NCBI RefSeq assembly: GCF_040807025.1
Contig: NC_090942.1
Span: forward strand, 199,262,247 to 199,326,246
Reading direction: 5' to 3'
Length of the DNA stretch: 64,000 nucleotides
Origin: Struthio camelus
Lineage: Eukaryota; Chordata; Aves; Struthioniformes; Struthionidae
The position numbers and the translations under genes are program-made. Shown piece by piece: positions 27,601 to 42,600 of the stretch (within the stretch, counting starts at the first letter, position 1; every line of letters begins with the position of its first letter). The notes under the pieces were generated by a model, which did no database searches, was not told the origin of the DNA, and worked only from the letters and a program-made list of their open reading frames with translations.

Positions 27601-30600
27601 GCTCACAGAAGATGTTGCAGAATTATCTTTCCCATATTTTTGTGCGGATTTATCAAGCTGTGATTTCAAGCAACCAGACTCCTGTTTGTTACATCCGTGG
27701 CCCTTGAGCAAAGAGTGACTAACAAGCTTGTCATTGCAGTGATTTTGGAAAAGGGCCCTCAACCCACTAGTACCTGCCTCGAGACCATTTAAGGTCTCTT
27801 TTGCCCTTTCCCCAGACATGGTGACAGGAAACTACTACAGTGAAATGTTTAGTTCTGAGGTGTATTTCTTGTCAGAAACCACTCACGCTGTTCCCAGGAG
27901 GAGTTTGTTGTACTGTGTCATGACAGTGAAATCCAACACCCACTTAGGTTTCCTCTTGGCGGTCTTCTCCTGAAAGGCAAGAAATTGTTGCCATCCCCAC
28001 ACAGCATGAAAAGACAAGATGGTGCTGCCAAGTCTAGGTTCTGCTTTTGCTGCACTCTAAACACATTCGATGACCTCAAACACCTTGCAGAGATTAAAGC
28101 CAAAGATTATCTGACCTCAGCGGGACTGAGCACACTGTACATTGCTTCCTATTAAAAACAAAGCAGAATGAAGAGTGATCCTGTCTCACTCAGGATGAGG
28201 CTTTTGCTCACCACCTCTCACACTGACAAATCAATCATTATCACCCATTTCTGTTGGTGGTGCTGCCTCTTGCCTCATGGCTTCGCAAAGTATGGCTTCT
28301 GTGATCAGGCATATGAACGTGGCCTTACAGGGACTTCCTTTGGGCGCTTGTTTGAAAAAGAGCTTACGCTCATTATTTGCATTTTTTGTGGGGTTCTCCC
28401 CCGGGAAACCTTCTGCTTTTGCTAAAGTCTTGATGTGCCTCACATCCTCCCAGAGTTAGGACCACCTCTGTGCCAGCATCTCTTTCTGGATGCAGAGTAA
28501 ATGCATTTGCTTTCCCAATCTTGCTACTAACTGCTAATTTTGTAATCAACAGACTCAACAGACTCCTGTAATCTTCAGCTGTTTGACAACGACAGTGACA
28601 ACCCTACACTAATGACACACCAAGAGCAATGGAAACTCCTATACAGTTCTGAAACTGTATATCATCTTTCCGCAAGGATTACTTTTCAGCTAGGAGCTGC
28701 TGGAAGAAATGAAAGGAACAGGCATTTTCACCAAAACAAAATGCATCGGAGATTTCAGGTCCTCATGCAAGCAAGCGTAGCTAAAAGGATCTGGGGAACT
28801 AACACGACAGCTAGTCGTTCCCAGGAGTATTACACTGTGCACGCAATATATTGCTATGTATGTGCTTCGTGCATACTAAGGAAGATACAATTCTACAAAT
28901 ATTTTTTATTGCTCTTAGCTCATTATTAAGGAGCTGTAATTTTTGTGGCTTAAACATACTGAAGTTCAACCACCTAAATGTTCAAATTATGAGAGTGTTG
29001 ATCATGATATTGGCACATTCAAAAAAAAAAGGCTTTTTTAATGCCATGTTATGCTTCTAATTTCTTTATCTGCATGAGGCTCTGGATCATTCTAGAACTT
29101 TCTTGATCCCTCTCATTTTCAGTTAAACTTGCTTTCCTTAACATCTTGATCACTTACTTCTTTTTCAAGCCAGAATGGTAAAGCCAATCATGTTATAAGG
29201 GCTTAGTCACTGATAATTCTGCAGTTTTCTAGGCTTTCTCTCTAACAACAGCATATAAGGAAATATTTCTACTCTAAATCACCACACACTGAGGGAACTA
29301 ATATAAGCCTGCATTTTAAGCGCAATTCCCTAGTCCTGCAGAGCAGACGCACTTATGAGCATCATAATTTAGACTCGTGTATTGAACAAAAGAATTCAGC
29401 ATGAAACATGAAGGGCTTATAAGAAAACAAAATGCCCCTACAAAAATCATCTTGCTTCGTTTCCGTTTCAGCTGTGAAGACCACAAGGATACGACACCGT
29501 CTTCTTGAGCAGTCACCAGCGTGTGGTCAGCCAGGGAACAAATGCGCAGGATGGGTTCCCCATGGGAGAGCTGCTGCCTCGCGGCAGGGAGCGAGAAGGC
29601 CGTCTGCTTCAGCTGGGCGGAGGACCTGTCCTGTTCAGCATACTCCAGCTGCATGTACGTGCAGAAGTCATTCTGGCATGGAAGAGGGCCGGTCACTCAG
29701 GAGCGCGGCAGTGAAACACTGACGTGCTTGTGCTGGGCTGGGCCGTGATGCCACCTCGTGACACTGCTGCACCTGCTACCTGCTTTCCACTCAGTCTGAA
29801 CAAGGGATCAACTACATGTTATAAGTTCCCTTTCTGGCACTCAAAAACCAAATGGGAGTTATGCCAACGCTGGCCGGGCCTCCGTGGGCAGCCGACAGCA
29901 GAGGCAGAAGCAGGCCAACGCTCTGACTGCAGCTGACACGTGTTGGATTAGTCTCCAGGGAGGGAAACTAGCACAGTTGGCAGCAGCTGCTCGCAAGCCT
30001 TTGCTTTGCTTTTCTCCTCCCCTCCCACCCTGAGCCTTCCTGCCTCCTCACCCTCCATCATCAAACCCCATGCAGATGCATAGTCCATCATAGTTGAGAC
30101 TTGCAACATGGAGCAGGTGGTGCAGCGTGTGGTTCTTCCCTAGGGGGCTTCAGGCATTGGATTCCCCTCCAGGCCTGGCAAGAGGGCCTCGAAAGCACAG
30201 TGAGATGGTCTCACCAGCAGGTTTCTACCAGCGCTCCTGGCTGCGCTGTGAGTTGAGGCTGTGGGGCCGCCTCGCTCCTCTTTGGGCTCAGCCCACCTCT
30301 GCTCTGAGGCGTGAAGCATCCCCAGGTGAACGGCACAGTCCTGGCTCCCACCCCGCTGGACGAGGTCCAGGACACCACCACCAGGATACGGGCCCCCTGC
30401 TCCCAGGGCACCTGCGCGAGCAGAGAGGGCAGCACAGAGAGCACGCAGGCTCCCACTCAGGAGGCTGGTGGGAGGCGCTGGTGTGGGGCACTTCCACAGG
30501 CAGGGCTGAAGCTGACCTGTGGGTCTGCCCGGTGCTGGCAGGTTGGCACAGGCGGTAGCTGCGGGCAGCCGGGAGAAACACTGCATGACAGACCTTGGGA

Positions 30601-33600
30601 GCTGAAGCCCCGGCTGGCGAGAGGCCAGGGACTGAGGGGAGAAGCATTGCCCTGCTGCTTGTCTCCAGCTGTGTTCCAAGAGACAGGACTTTGTGCTCAT
30701 TTCTTGTAAATAAGAACTTCATCATAGAAATACTCTGCTCCCTTATCAAATTTTCCTCCGAGGACAGCAACCTGTAATATTATAAACACTAGCTCACAAG
30801 AAGAGTAGGGGCCAGGGGAGGGCAGGATGTCTGCTAGAAGCCATACCAAATTCGGTAATGATATCATGAGGCTGGGGCATTTATGGGAGGAGTGTTCAGC
30901 ACAGGCCTATTGCTGTGCAGGACACACAGAGGAGCCGGACACAGATGTGGAATGTGCCTTTGTGAGAGTTTGAGCTGGATAAGGATTTCAGGATCATTTG
31001 CCCAACTTCTTGTTCGATTTGTGAAAAACCCAAAAAGGAAACTTGGATCCTCTCCCTAGAAAACTGCAGTCTAAAATAGAATGAAAAAGTGCATTTTATA
31101 GAATAATTTTAATATGAAAATTTGAATCTCATTTAATACTTTCTCTATTTTTTTAAAATTTTATTGTCAATCCTGGCTTAAAGGGTTGATTCTGTTGCTG
31201 AATTTATGAGGCTGCAGCTCTCTCTCTCATTCCTAGCTGACTAAAAATTGGTTCACCAAATTAGAAAAAACAAGTTAAGAGTCCCCCCACAAAGCTGTCC
31301 CACATGCACACTCACCCACTGAATACTTCCTGTTGCAGCACAGTCTATTTTCATGAAAAGCTTTTCAACTTGCTCATCAATCTGAAAAGTGTATATGATA
31401 AGACTTTGAGACAAATATGTTATGTGAAAAGTGGTTGAATTAATATGCATTGTTTTCATAACAGATTTTTATTCAGCTGGAAATAATTGGGCTTTGCAGC
31501 CTCAGCTTCCATGCTGCTTTCTGAATGAGTATCAGAATTTCAGGAATACATTATTTTCCAAACATGGATCAGATTAATCTAGTTATGGAATCATTTTACA
31601 TAAAAATGCCAAACTCTTGATGATTGAACAAAAAAGATAGTGGCCTAGATATTGTTCAGTTCTGCTTTCAGAGTTATGCTACAATCTCACAGTTTTCACT
31701 TAAGAAAACAATCATTCTTAATCCCTCTTTTCACAACCACAAACAAGTAACCAATCTGGACATAGGAAGAAACTATATATTTAAAATACAGTTTTCCCAT
31801 ATTCCATATTTTATTTTGAGTGCCTAACACTCTGGGCTTCTAGGAAAATTCAGTGGCTCCAATAGCACAGAGCCCAAAGAGTCTCATATCTGCAAGGTTA
31901 ACAAAATGTGGTGTTCCTTTTTGGGCTTTTTAAAAATTGTAGTTCACTTACCGTGCTATGTGGACTCATGCACTTCTTCATTATCTGCTTAAACTTCTCT
32001 ACATCCAATGATTTGTAGCCATCCTTTTCCAACTCCTAAGAGTAGAAGAAACAATGGAAAACTGCTGAAAAAAGATTATATTTGGTTTGCTTACAGATCA
32101 TTCATTAGCAAGCATGTTCATGTGAAGTTACACTTCTGGATAATTTAATCTAAAAATATAATTATTTTCTTAAATCTTTTATGGGACACTCAACCTGATT
32201 TTTTTACTTACAACCTTACATTAGCACCTCAGGATGGATGTTGCCACCTGACTTTAGTGACAACTGGACTTAAATCTCTTGTGCTTTTTTCAGCCTAGTG
32301 ATACTATTTAATAAACAAAATTAAACCCTGTTTAACTATTTTCAGCCATCTGGATGCAATGGTATCACTATTGTTAGATAATGAAGGAAAACAAAAGCGC
32401 AGAAAATAAATCCAAGTCCTTTTTTTGCACCACTAAACAAAATGGTAATTTCAAGCTCCATAGAAATATAGCTGTTGTTCAGAAAAGCATAGTTTGCAAC
32501 TTTTGAATAGTCTATACAAATAAGGCAAAGTGCTTTTAAAATACATACACTATGGATCAGGTTAAATTATTGATCCTGTGTGCACCAAGTGGGACAATGT
32601 TTTCTGGATACCCAAAAGTAGACCAGGTCCCCTGCCAGGCTGGGAACACAGCCCAGGCACCTCGACTGCAGCCACAGCTCTCGTCTCACCCCTCCTCAGC
32701 CTCCTTTGAAATCGAAGAAAATGTGTTTGCTGGAAATGGTTTGCTGAATCTGAAAGTGGCCAACCCCTTCATGCTTTTCCTCCTCTTTCCTGCCATCTGT
32801 AAGGCTTGTTATCTGACTTTGGGAGGGTTTCCTCCATCTTGCAGATCTTTCTCTGCCCTTGAGACTTCCTACTCCCTGGCTCCTTTGTCTTGCTCTCTTT
32901 CCAAGTCTCTCTACTCCACTTTCTCCCCATTTAGGTCCTTGTTTCCTCCCTCTTCCCTCTTCTCCTCCCTGAGGTTCAGTCCACGGGTCATGGACCCGTT
33001 CCTAGGGAAAAGGTGGAGAACTCAAGAAAAGCACTGTTTTCCTTACCTGCAGCCTTGCCTTTGGCTTGATCCATATCACCCTCTCACATACCTCTTTCTT
33101 CCCTCTTTCCTTGCTGTCCTTCATGGCTATCAGGGCAGTCTGAGCCAGTCAGGTACCCTGGATGCAGTGGGCCAGTTTCAGCCAGGGCCCTGAGGTGTGA
33201 TTACTTCAGGTCATATAGAAAACTATGCTGTTTATTCATTATTTGAAATGTCTCAGCACTATTTCCAGGACTTCAGTTCAGCCAGCTGGGAATTTTTACT
33301 GCTCTGCCAGCATTGATTGCTGCACCACTCAGCTTAGCAGCCTCCTCACAAACAATTGGCAGCATCTGCAGAGAAGTTGGCATGCTTCTGGCAAGATGCT
33401 TAGTCTGCAAATCCACCCCTTCTGCAGCTGGACCTTTGACTCCATGGCAAGCAATTTGCCAACTTATTTAAAAAACTATTATAGGTACTGCCAAAATTCC
33501 CACGCTTTCTGGTGTGAATCATCTCAATTCCAAGTTTGGGCAACCTCATTACTCCTCTGAGTAATGAGGTCCTCCAAGCATGCTGGAGAGGTAGGGAAAC

Positions 33601-36600
33601 ACTGTTATTTTTCCTGATAGGTGCAGATTTGAGGCACGGAAGCTGAGTCTAGTCAGATCTGTTCAGAACGCGCTACGGTCCTGTGGGACCACGCACCTTG
33701 GCCTCCAAGTTCTGGAAACAAGGTACCATAAAGGGAGTTGCTGAGGGTGCACTTGGGTTTCATCACAGCGCTGGACCAAGGATAAGCAAGGAGCACATCC
33801 AGCGTGGGGGCTGAGAGGAGCCCCTGGACCTGCAGTATGGCTGTAGCCCATGGGCCTGGTGACTTGCTTGGGTCAGATGAGTGCCGGAGCACAGCTTGGA
33901 GCATAGGCAGAGTTCTGGCTACCCCTCTGTCACCCCATATCTCCAGACCACTCGCTCTCCCTTCGCGGCCACGATGAGCATCTCCCTGGGACTACTCCAG
34001 CTGCTCATCTCATGAACAGCAGCAGCACAAGAGAGGTATTTAGCCCTTTGATTACAAACATTTTAGACGGAGAACAAAGGAATAGCGCTGCTTATTTTGC
34101 TGTATCCCATCCCTGTTTGTGTAGGCTGTTCAACCTACAGCTGTTTCTTTTTTCCTGTCTGGGTGCCAGGTTTCCTCCTCTGTTAAAAAGATGTTTCTCT
34201 TTTGACAGCTCTTGGCTTCTTCCCTCTTATTAGCTTCCAAAAGCAGCTGGTGACTCTAATCCCAGAGCACCATTCCCATCTCCCTTCCTCTTCCAATGCA
34301 TAGCTAAGCTATTTCCTCCTTGAGTGCCAGACTGCAGGAATCATTGTGAAGAAGAGTAAATTTATCATCACCAGCAAACTGCACATGCCACAGGCAACGG
34401 CTACACATTGACAAGACTTACTTCCCTTCCTTCCTAAGCCTTGTGCCAGTTAAGGAGATTCCTCCTGGCTGCCGGTACTTAGGGAAGCTCTGCAGTAGCA
34501 CAGGCTGCTCTTGCAAGGCTTGGCACAGCTGTGGCTGCCATAGCAGATCCACTCCCTGGGAATGTTGTTCTTGCCAGCTGTGGGTGTTTGCTCCCATGCT
34601 TGTGCTCGGAGGCTCCCATGCTGCAGGGTGTTTGATGTTGTGTGCAGATGACAACAGGAAAGATTCCCCCTGGTGGGGATTTTGGAATCCCAGAGTAGTC
34701 TTCCCTATTGATTATAAAGCACTGATCCTGAAGTATTTGCATGAGCAGCCACATGGAAACGAGCTACCTCTGTAAAGAATATGCCTGAGGAGACTGCTCA
34801 AGGATACTGGGCCAACGCATCAGGAAAACACGCACGTTTGACTGCGTCAGAGTTGGTATAAATCATAAATTCCACCCCAAGTGTTCTTATCCCAAAGCAA
34901 ATCAGATGTGACAATCACTGTGGGAGGAAAGTATCGATTAGAAGCACTAAATAGAAACACAATGAACAAAATAGATATTTTCCTTGCTCCAGAGTTTCTC
35001 TCCAATTAACATGTGGTTTTGGCCAGTTTTTCATGCAATTTATATATTTATTTTTCTGATCAGTGCTACACTGAGAGATAACAATTTCACTGGTCAAGCC
35101 ATACCTGAAATGCAGAATTCAGTCTCTGAAGTTGTTCGAGAGTCATTTGTTGTTCAATCTTGCAAAGTAATAAAAGAAAATAGGTGAAAAAATAAGTCAC
35201 TCACCTGTAGTGCTATTAGCCTCACATGCAGTAACGCTTCACATTAAATTATTTAGGTGCCTGGAGTGCCAGCTTTTACAAGGGGCAAGATCTAAACTAC
35301 TTAGCAGACACAGTTTTCCTCTCAGACTGTTTTCTTGAATATATTTACTGTATCTGTGAAAAAAGGTCCCATTTGCACATCACACTCTCTAAATAAGAAT
35401 ATTTCCTGCACCTACTGAAGACAATGAGGATTCGACATTAACTTTGAAGGGAGCAAAACCATCCCATTCTTATTCTGCTGTCTTATTGCAAACTAAGAGT
35501 CTATTCCTGATAGCTGCTGAGAGCTCACTAGGTTCCTTAAATTGTATATAGTTCCTAGTAAAATCAAATATGTTTTTGGAGAAACAAGATATTGTCTGTA
35601 TCTCTGCAGTCCTCCAGCGAAACTGCAATTATCTGTTTTTTCCCACCCTTTGCCTGGATTAGGGAGACACAGCGTTTGCTGTACATGCTCCAAGTACTAT
35701 TATTTATTCAGCAGAATGACACACAACAGTTTGAAATTTTCACAGAGCTGCCTTCCTCAATAATTTACTGCATAAATAATGTTCCTTGAGTGGTGGTAAT
35801 CAACAAGGTACTGGGAAGGTAAGCAGTGGGACAGAGCAGCACTTCATTATCAGTATACATACTCCTGATACACATATTCCTGATGGCATCAGGCAGGGAT
35901 CAGTCCAGAGTGGTGCTCTCATAGCATTGGCACTGTACAGAGCCAGCGTCTCACCCGAGAAACCAGCTACTGTGCAGATACTACGAGAGGGGCAGTAGTG
36001 TGAGGGCAGCAAGTGGAACAGCAGACCCACCAGGGACATTCTTGTATTAAGCACGGGAAAGTTTTGGGAGGGAATGAGTTAAGGAAAGGACAGAATAGGA
36101 GAGCAGAGGGTAAGAAGGGCATACTGGAAGACCTGCAAGTCTGCTTCCAACTCTCCCCCTTCCTCGCAGTGAGTACAGGGGCAGAGAAATTCCTAGCAGA
36201 GCTATACAGATATTTCTGAATGACGGGCAGCTCCAGCTTGTGGCTCCTGCCAGTCAGGGTCTCTAGCTGGCTTCCCCGGCAGCTCTTTCCAGCCCCTTTG
36301 TCCCCACTGCTGCATGAAAGAGGGAGAGGAAGGGGCGAGTCCTGGGTTGGGTCTCCCAGAGCATGGAGAGGGGGAGCAATCTCCTCTGCAGTACGCTCAG
36401 CCCAGAAGGGCAATCTTAGCCAGACCCTGCTTTAACTCTATTTTAACTCCACGGTATAGCCATCCCTGCCTTGGCTGCTTCTGTTGCTAATGCCCTCAGC
36501 TGGAGTTACTGGCTGGCTTCCTTACAGCTCGTTCCTGCACACCCAGACTGTGGCAAAGCAAAAGAACAACCAAACAGACTCCACATGCCAGCCGCGACAA

Positions 36601-39600
36601 TGCATATTTATACAGTCCTTATAATAAGAGCATGAAATACTTAGCATTTATATTGAGAATTTTGCCTTCCAAGCAGCAGACATGTATCAAGATACTAATT
36701 TTGTTCTTGAATACCAATATCTGCCTCTAGTGTCTCTCCCTCTCTCTCTCCTGAAAGTAAACAAATAACAACTGGCAGATTAGAGAGAAGGCATTTCTTT
36801 AATCAGAGTGACCTGAGGTATTCACACCATGCACACTCAGGTAATGAACATAACCCAAGTATTGTCATTCACCCAGAAGCAGTTTATGTTGCTGGGTCTG
36901 CCTAGAGACCCAGCCCTACTGAGAAGATAAATCAGCCTACATCCATCTGCAAAAATTTCCTCTGACTAATCAAACCTCGTATTTGTCCTACACCTGTCTA
37001 TCTGCATCTCCTGCCAGAGCTTTCTCACCCTATTAGTTTTTCTTTTCTTTTAGCAATCCTGTAGTCTCTGTCATTCCAACTCCTCCTTCTTAAAAATGTT
37101 ACCTCCTATCCACGTTTTTGTATTTTCTACTCCATCACTTGCAGGCTTAGCTTAATCAGGGAAAAGAGAGTTTTCTCTCAGCTCCAACTTGAGGGGGTTC
37201 TATGTAGGCTCATGGCCTGCCTGATGCAAGTGTTTGGAAATGACTGCCTGAGCAGTAACCTTCAGTTTGGGCAGGTCACACTGTGAAGATAAAAGGTTTG
37301 GTTTCTCTGTCTCTGGATCAGATCTCCCTGTTGCAGAGCCTATAATCAGGACTATATAAAGTCTGAATTGCATAGCCACTTACATGTGTTTTTGGCTGGC
37401 TCACAGACTCCTATCTTCCATGTGAATAGGTACCCATCTAACTCAGCTTACCATGACCATTTCTTTACACGTTATTGTGTAATTAAGTTCTCCCAGACTG
37501 CTATTGTCAGCTCTGTGTCTGGCTGCCCAGCTCCTCTTTGCCAAATCCTATTCGCAACAGGAACAGTTAGAAGTTGAGGGATGCACACTGTAACGTTCAC
37601 AATACCTTTCCTTTCCAGAGGCTCTTTGCAGGGTTGAAGTGACGCTGAGCACGTGTGCTCTCTGATATGTTTTCCATGAGCCCAATCGAGTAACTTCTCT
37701 GCTGCTTTTTCAGCATCTCCTTCACCAGCCACTCTGGGAGGGGAGAGCCATCTTCCCGGGCTTCTTCTGTAAAGTCACTGACAGAAACAGGAGCTGCAGC
37801 CTGCAGCCCGATGCCTTCTTGCGGAGTCTGGGTGTGCCGACACATAGGGCCTCGAGCCGCGGATGGCCCTTGGAGCTCTGTCAGTATGCTGCCAGAGCCA
37901 ATGACAGGAGAGAGTGACAGGCAGGTGACAGTGAGGGTGCTTCAACTAATAAGTCTTGGCACTACATTTCTACCTGCAGCTTGCAAGGGAGTTCATGGAG
38001 GGGCAGAGGCTTCAGCACAGAGCTGGCACTTGAGAGCAGGGCCCCGCTTTGCTGCTTGCGCTTTGAGCCTGAGGTTGGGTGAAGAGCTAGGAGACCTAAA
38101 ATGGTTGCCCAACTCCTGGGCTAGCTTCTAACCTGCCTTCTTCAACAAACCTGGAAAGATGTCACCAGTGGTGCCAGAGCCCAGAGCCCTATGTCTTACT
38201 GCAGATGAGTAAAGAAAGACATTTAGGAGATGTTTAAGATACTAGGTCTGTCTGCCAGACCAGGTACAGCTCAAACATGGGAACTTTCCAATTACCACCT
38301 CCACTCGACTGCTACCTCTCTCCTGGCTCTGCTCTGGACCACTCCAACCAGCCCTCTGCAAGATGATGGCCTTGTAGACAGTCCAAAAGAGGACCATTCC
38401 CAAAAGAGAATATGGAGATGAGGCACCATGTTTGTCTCCTGCTATCCTATGCACTCCTTCAATACCATTTCAGCACGCTTAGCACTCTCAGACATCCACA
38501 CTTCCTGCCACACTTCAGGACATGCAAAGCACAGCATGGGCTGCAAAACTTTCTTCACATTGTTTCAGACACTTTGAACTGAAAAAAATCTCTTACTAAC
38601 AGTAATCATGTCTTACAGCCACAGAGGCATTGTATGGAGTCCAGATGAGACTCAGGGTCCAGTGCTGTGTGGCAGGTATGCACCTAGTCTGCTCCAGAAG
38701 GGACTAGTTGAAAGCAGTGGAGACAGGAGACTGTCTGTGCCACTTGGCTTTGGAGCCAGGGATTGGTCCCTAGCCTTCATTTATTTAGCAGTGGAAAATG
38801 AGAGAAGCGATAGAAAACCTAAACACACCACTGGTTTGGGAAGGGATGGTGAGGCAGATCGTATCTTGTATCAGCAGTAGGTGCTAATACAGTGGTCAGA
38901 TTTTCTCAGCTGAGTTGTTACTTTGCAGTTCTGGGCACAACCAGAGCATGGCTCCCACTCAAAGCAGGACTATTACCAAAGCTAGATCAGGTCAGCCTTG
39001 GCTTTGTTTAGCCAGGTCTTGAGAACCTCCAGGATGGAGATTTTCCCTTTCTGGGTGGCTCTTCCAGGAATGCTGCAGTAGTCTCCTAGTGAAACCTTTA
39101 CATCCTTCCTAAAACTCTCAAGGCACAACTTGTGGCTGTTGCCCCTTCTTATATCATGTGGTACTACCAAGAAGAGTTTGGATCTATGGTCTTTGCAAGT
39201 GCCCTTTGGGCAACTGCAGGCAGTTATTAGACAGTATTAGATTGGTCCTCCTTCTCCTAACTAAACCTACCCAGTTGCCTCAACCTCTCCTCCTAGGTCA
39301 TAAGCTCTAGGCCCTGGCCATCTTGGTAAGCCACTGCTGGATTTTCTCCAGTTGGCCCATAGTTCTCTTGAACCAGTGGGTCCCAAACTAGACACAGTAT
39401 AATATTGAATATTATCCTGCAGCCTTTACTCTGACACCCCCTTCCTTCATCTAAACACCTCCTCTTCTGCCACCCTTCAGACAGGAGGGCTGCTCCCTGT
39501 TCCCACCTGCCAAGCTCTTCCTTGCTCTTCTTTCTACTTTTTAGCTCCAATGGCTACACAGTGCAGACATGAAAAAGGCCAGCATATCCAAAGAGCTTAC

Positions 39601-42600
39601 ATCTTTTTCCACAGCTCTATAAGCCAGTACTATCCCTTCCTACAACCCTGTCCCACTTAAAAAAGGATGACAAAGACTGTTAGTCTGCTTATGTGCTAAG
39701 GACACACTCTGCCACATTCATTAATACTGTCTTATTTGTATTTCTTCCTTTACCTTATTACCTATACTTCCTTGTATTTGTACCCCTCCTGCATACCTAT
39801 TAGATATACTTCAGCTCTAAACTCCCATGGTGTCGCTCATTGCTTTGTGGGCTTGGGTAGTCTCTGGCTCAGTGGGAACCTGGTCCAGACTTAGCGCTCC
39901 TGAGTATCACAGCAGTCACTGTTAAAAGGAGCATAACTTAATACTGAAAGCAACAGAATAAGGCTTTGGTTGGTGCTTTCTGACACTTGCTCTAGCTTCA
40001 TCTGTGAAAAACACAGATGAAAAGTAATTCAAGGAAAGAAGACAACTGTGTTGTAAAATAGGCAAAATAAAACACAAGCTTGCTAAAGTCATTTTCAGAT
40101 GACAACAATGTTCATGCTGCTACGTTACAAAACAGAATCTTCTGTGCCAGAGCAAGAATTTGTGATTTACAGAAAGTTAATAATCAAATACATTATGTAA
40201 CTGAGAATAATATGTATGTAGCTCAGATCCCTATAATCAGAAAACAGTTTATTTCTTCCAGGCTCCAGCATGGGGGGGGAAAAAAAAAGAAAAAGAAAGA
40301 AAAAACAAAAAACCCCAAAAATACCCCACTGGTATACACTTGAGTAGAGATTTACAACTGGCAAAACACTAACAATCCCTGTCTGCTGTAAATCATGCCT
40401 GTGAGTGTCTTTATGAAACTATGCAACAGAACAATGATCCATACGCTAGGTGGTTTTCTAGGTCACCTGAGAGACCATCCTGCCTCAGAATGCTATGGTT
40501 TGTCAGCATATGTGGGCTTGAGAGGCAGTGGGGGTTGCCTGGTTCACGCATTGCTGAGATTGTTTGTTATCTTTTACAGCCACAGAGTGAGAATTATTTC
40601 TCCTAACACACCAGCAGTGGGGGAGGAGTACGGGGGAAGGCAGTATGTGACAACCACATTCAGCTGTTAGCAATGAAATACATGCAGAAACCTACAAATA
40701 GGCCAAAAATTATTGAATCTTAAGCTCTGTTCACTTCAAACTGGAATTTGTGTTTTATCTGCATAGATGCCAGTTACCACAGATTGCTGGAACAAAGATT
40801 GAGTGGGACCAGGAGACAGCATTTTGTAATGGTCTGTATCCCTCCACTGGGTTAAGTGCCACAAAGAGCTTAAAAGATAGAAACAAAGGAAGAGAGCAGG
40901 GATGACTGCTTTTCTCAGCTTCTTTATGGCTGTGGATGGAAAAGTTAAAAACAGAAAAGAGAAGAGAGAAAATGACTGCTGTCAACAACAAAGGACATGT
41001 AGGCCACACAGTCTGGTTACTGGGGCTTGGTACATTACCATCCATCAGCTGAGCTGGCAAGTGAGGAAAATGCCAGGGCAGCATTCAGCTCCAGATTTGG
41101 AAACCTTGGGCTGGGGTCTACAATATGAACGGCATCTCTGAGCTCTTGCTATAGCCAGGTGAATACAGTCATCCCCTGAGCCAGACGCACTATCCCACTC
41201 TCTGTTGGATTGTCTAAGGAGTCTGTTCAGTTGCCCAAATACAGGTTTCTGACACCATGTGAGATCCCCTAGGGTATCCCAGACATCTGTTTGGGAAGGT
41301 AGGTACAACAGAGGAGCTGAATCAAGCCCCCAGTAAATACAGTCAGTGAAGCCTAGGGAGCTATTCAGTTGAGCCTGAAGCGGGCACCTCCCTTTGGTCA
41401 GCTGAATCCCTCTCTGCACTACGCCGACTCTACCAGTTAGGTTTCCAAGGACTAGAAAGGGAGCTTGAACACCTAGCTCACATGGAGACACCTACACTTA
41501 GGTATCTGAGTTTCCCACTCTATCTGTGGGACCACGGAACTGAATCCCGCTCTATTTACAGTCTCTTAGCATGCCCCAGTTGCTAGAAAAGGTAATTTAG
41601 CCTAGGCCACTCTCAATGAGACACTCAGACAGATGTGGGACAGGCTAAGAGAGTGGCAATACATAGTTACGGCATACTAATTAATGGTTTATAATCTGTT
41701 AAACTGCCATTACTTGAGTATCCATCTGATCTACAGCAAAGGAAAAAGAACCAACACCTATTTTTATGAAATTTACTCTTTCTTCCTAGTTCCTTATTTC
41801 TGGTTTTGAACTCCTCATTAAAAGGTCAATATTTAAATAAATAAAACTTCAAGTAAATACACCCACTCTAAAATATTATGTTAATGATCATATACATAAC
41901 TAAGTTTGCTTTCCCTAGTTTAGGGGAAGAACTGAATTTCAACTGCCTTTGCAGAACGCTTCTCCAGGTGTGCCAAAACACTATTTTTGTGAAAGTTTGA
42001 TTGTTCTGAAGTGGCAGAGAACCACCATTCCTTGCCACAGAGCTTCTTTCCTGGGCAATCACAATGCTGTTCAAATAAAAAATTGAACTTTTATGGGTGA
42101 TAAATGACAAAACATTTCTGTATGCCCTATCACCATATGACATTATTGAGACCAGAAGGGCCAGAGATGAAGTCACACCGGGGACAAAATTCAGCAAAAT
42201 ACTATTTTCCCAGCGAAACAAACACTGTGCAGAAATTGACCAACTTCTAGACACTGAGTACTCTTGTATGTCCCTTCAATGAAAAGCCCTTCCAAACCCA
42301 GTGTCTTCTTTCCACAAGGGCTCTCTCACATTACAATGAAATCACCTGTTTTTTTCCGGCTAACCAGGTTGAGCTCGTGAAGAGCACCAATCCTCATATG
42401 AGGATGAGGCAGGAAAACTGGGGGCAGCTGGAGCCAGTCACCTTGTCAGCTGTCCTGAGTTATGCCAACCCTGCTTCTGGGTCAGAGCCCTGACTCTTTT
42501 TGCTGCAAGACATTTCTACGGACTTCACCATTTCACATTTTGAAAAGGATGTTTGATGCTTCATGTGTCATTCCAATATCAGTCCCACCAACTCCATACA

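Noticed and set aside
30094-30700. Overlapping 132-186 codon frames on both strands
   Set aside because: Products of high G+C with few stops; no recognisable domain or splice sites.
30711-30770. Possible extra WDR95 exon reading LLSSEENLIREQ after a TTACAG acceptor
   Set aside because: Exon 5 joins exon 6 directly in the way the family requires (SIQW to NDFCTYM). Adding this segment breaks the EF-hand, it has no good donor, and the phase does not fit.
32552-33193. 213-codon plus-strand open frame in the intron between WDR95 exons 4 and 3
   Set aside because: Rich in Ser, Pro, Leu and Phe because the region is pyrimidine-rich; no domain, no splice context, and antisense within an intron. A chance frame is more likely.
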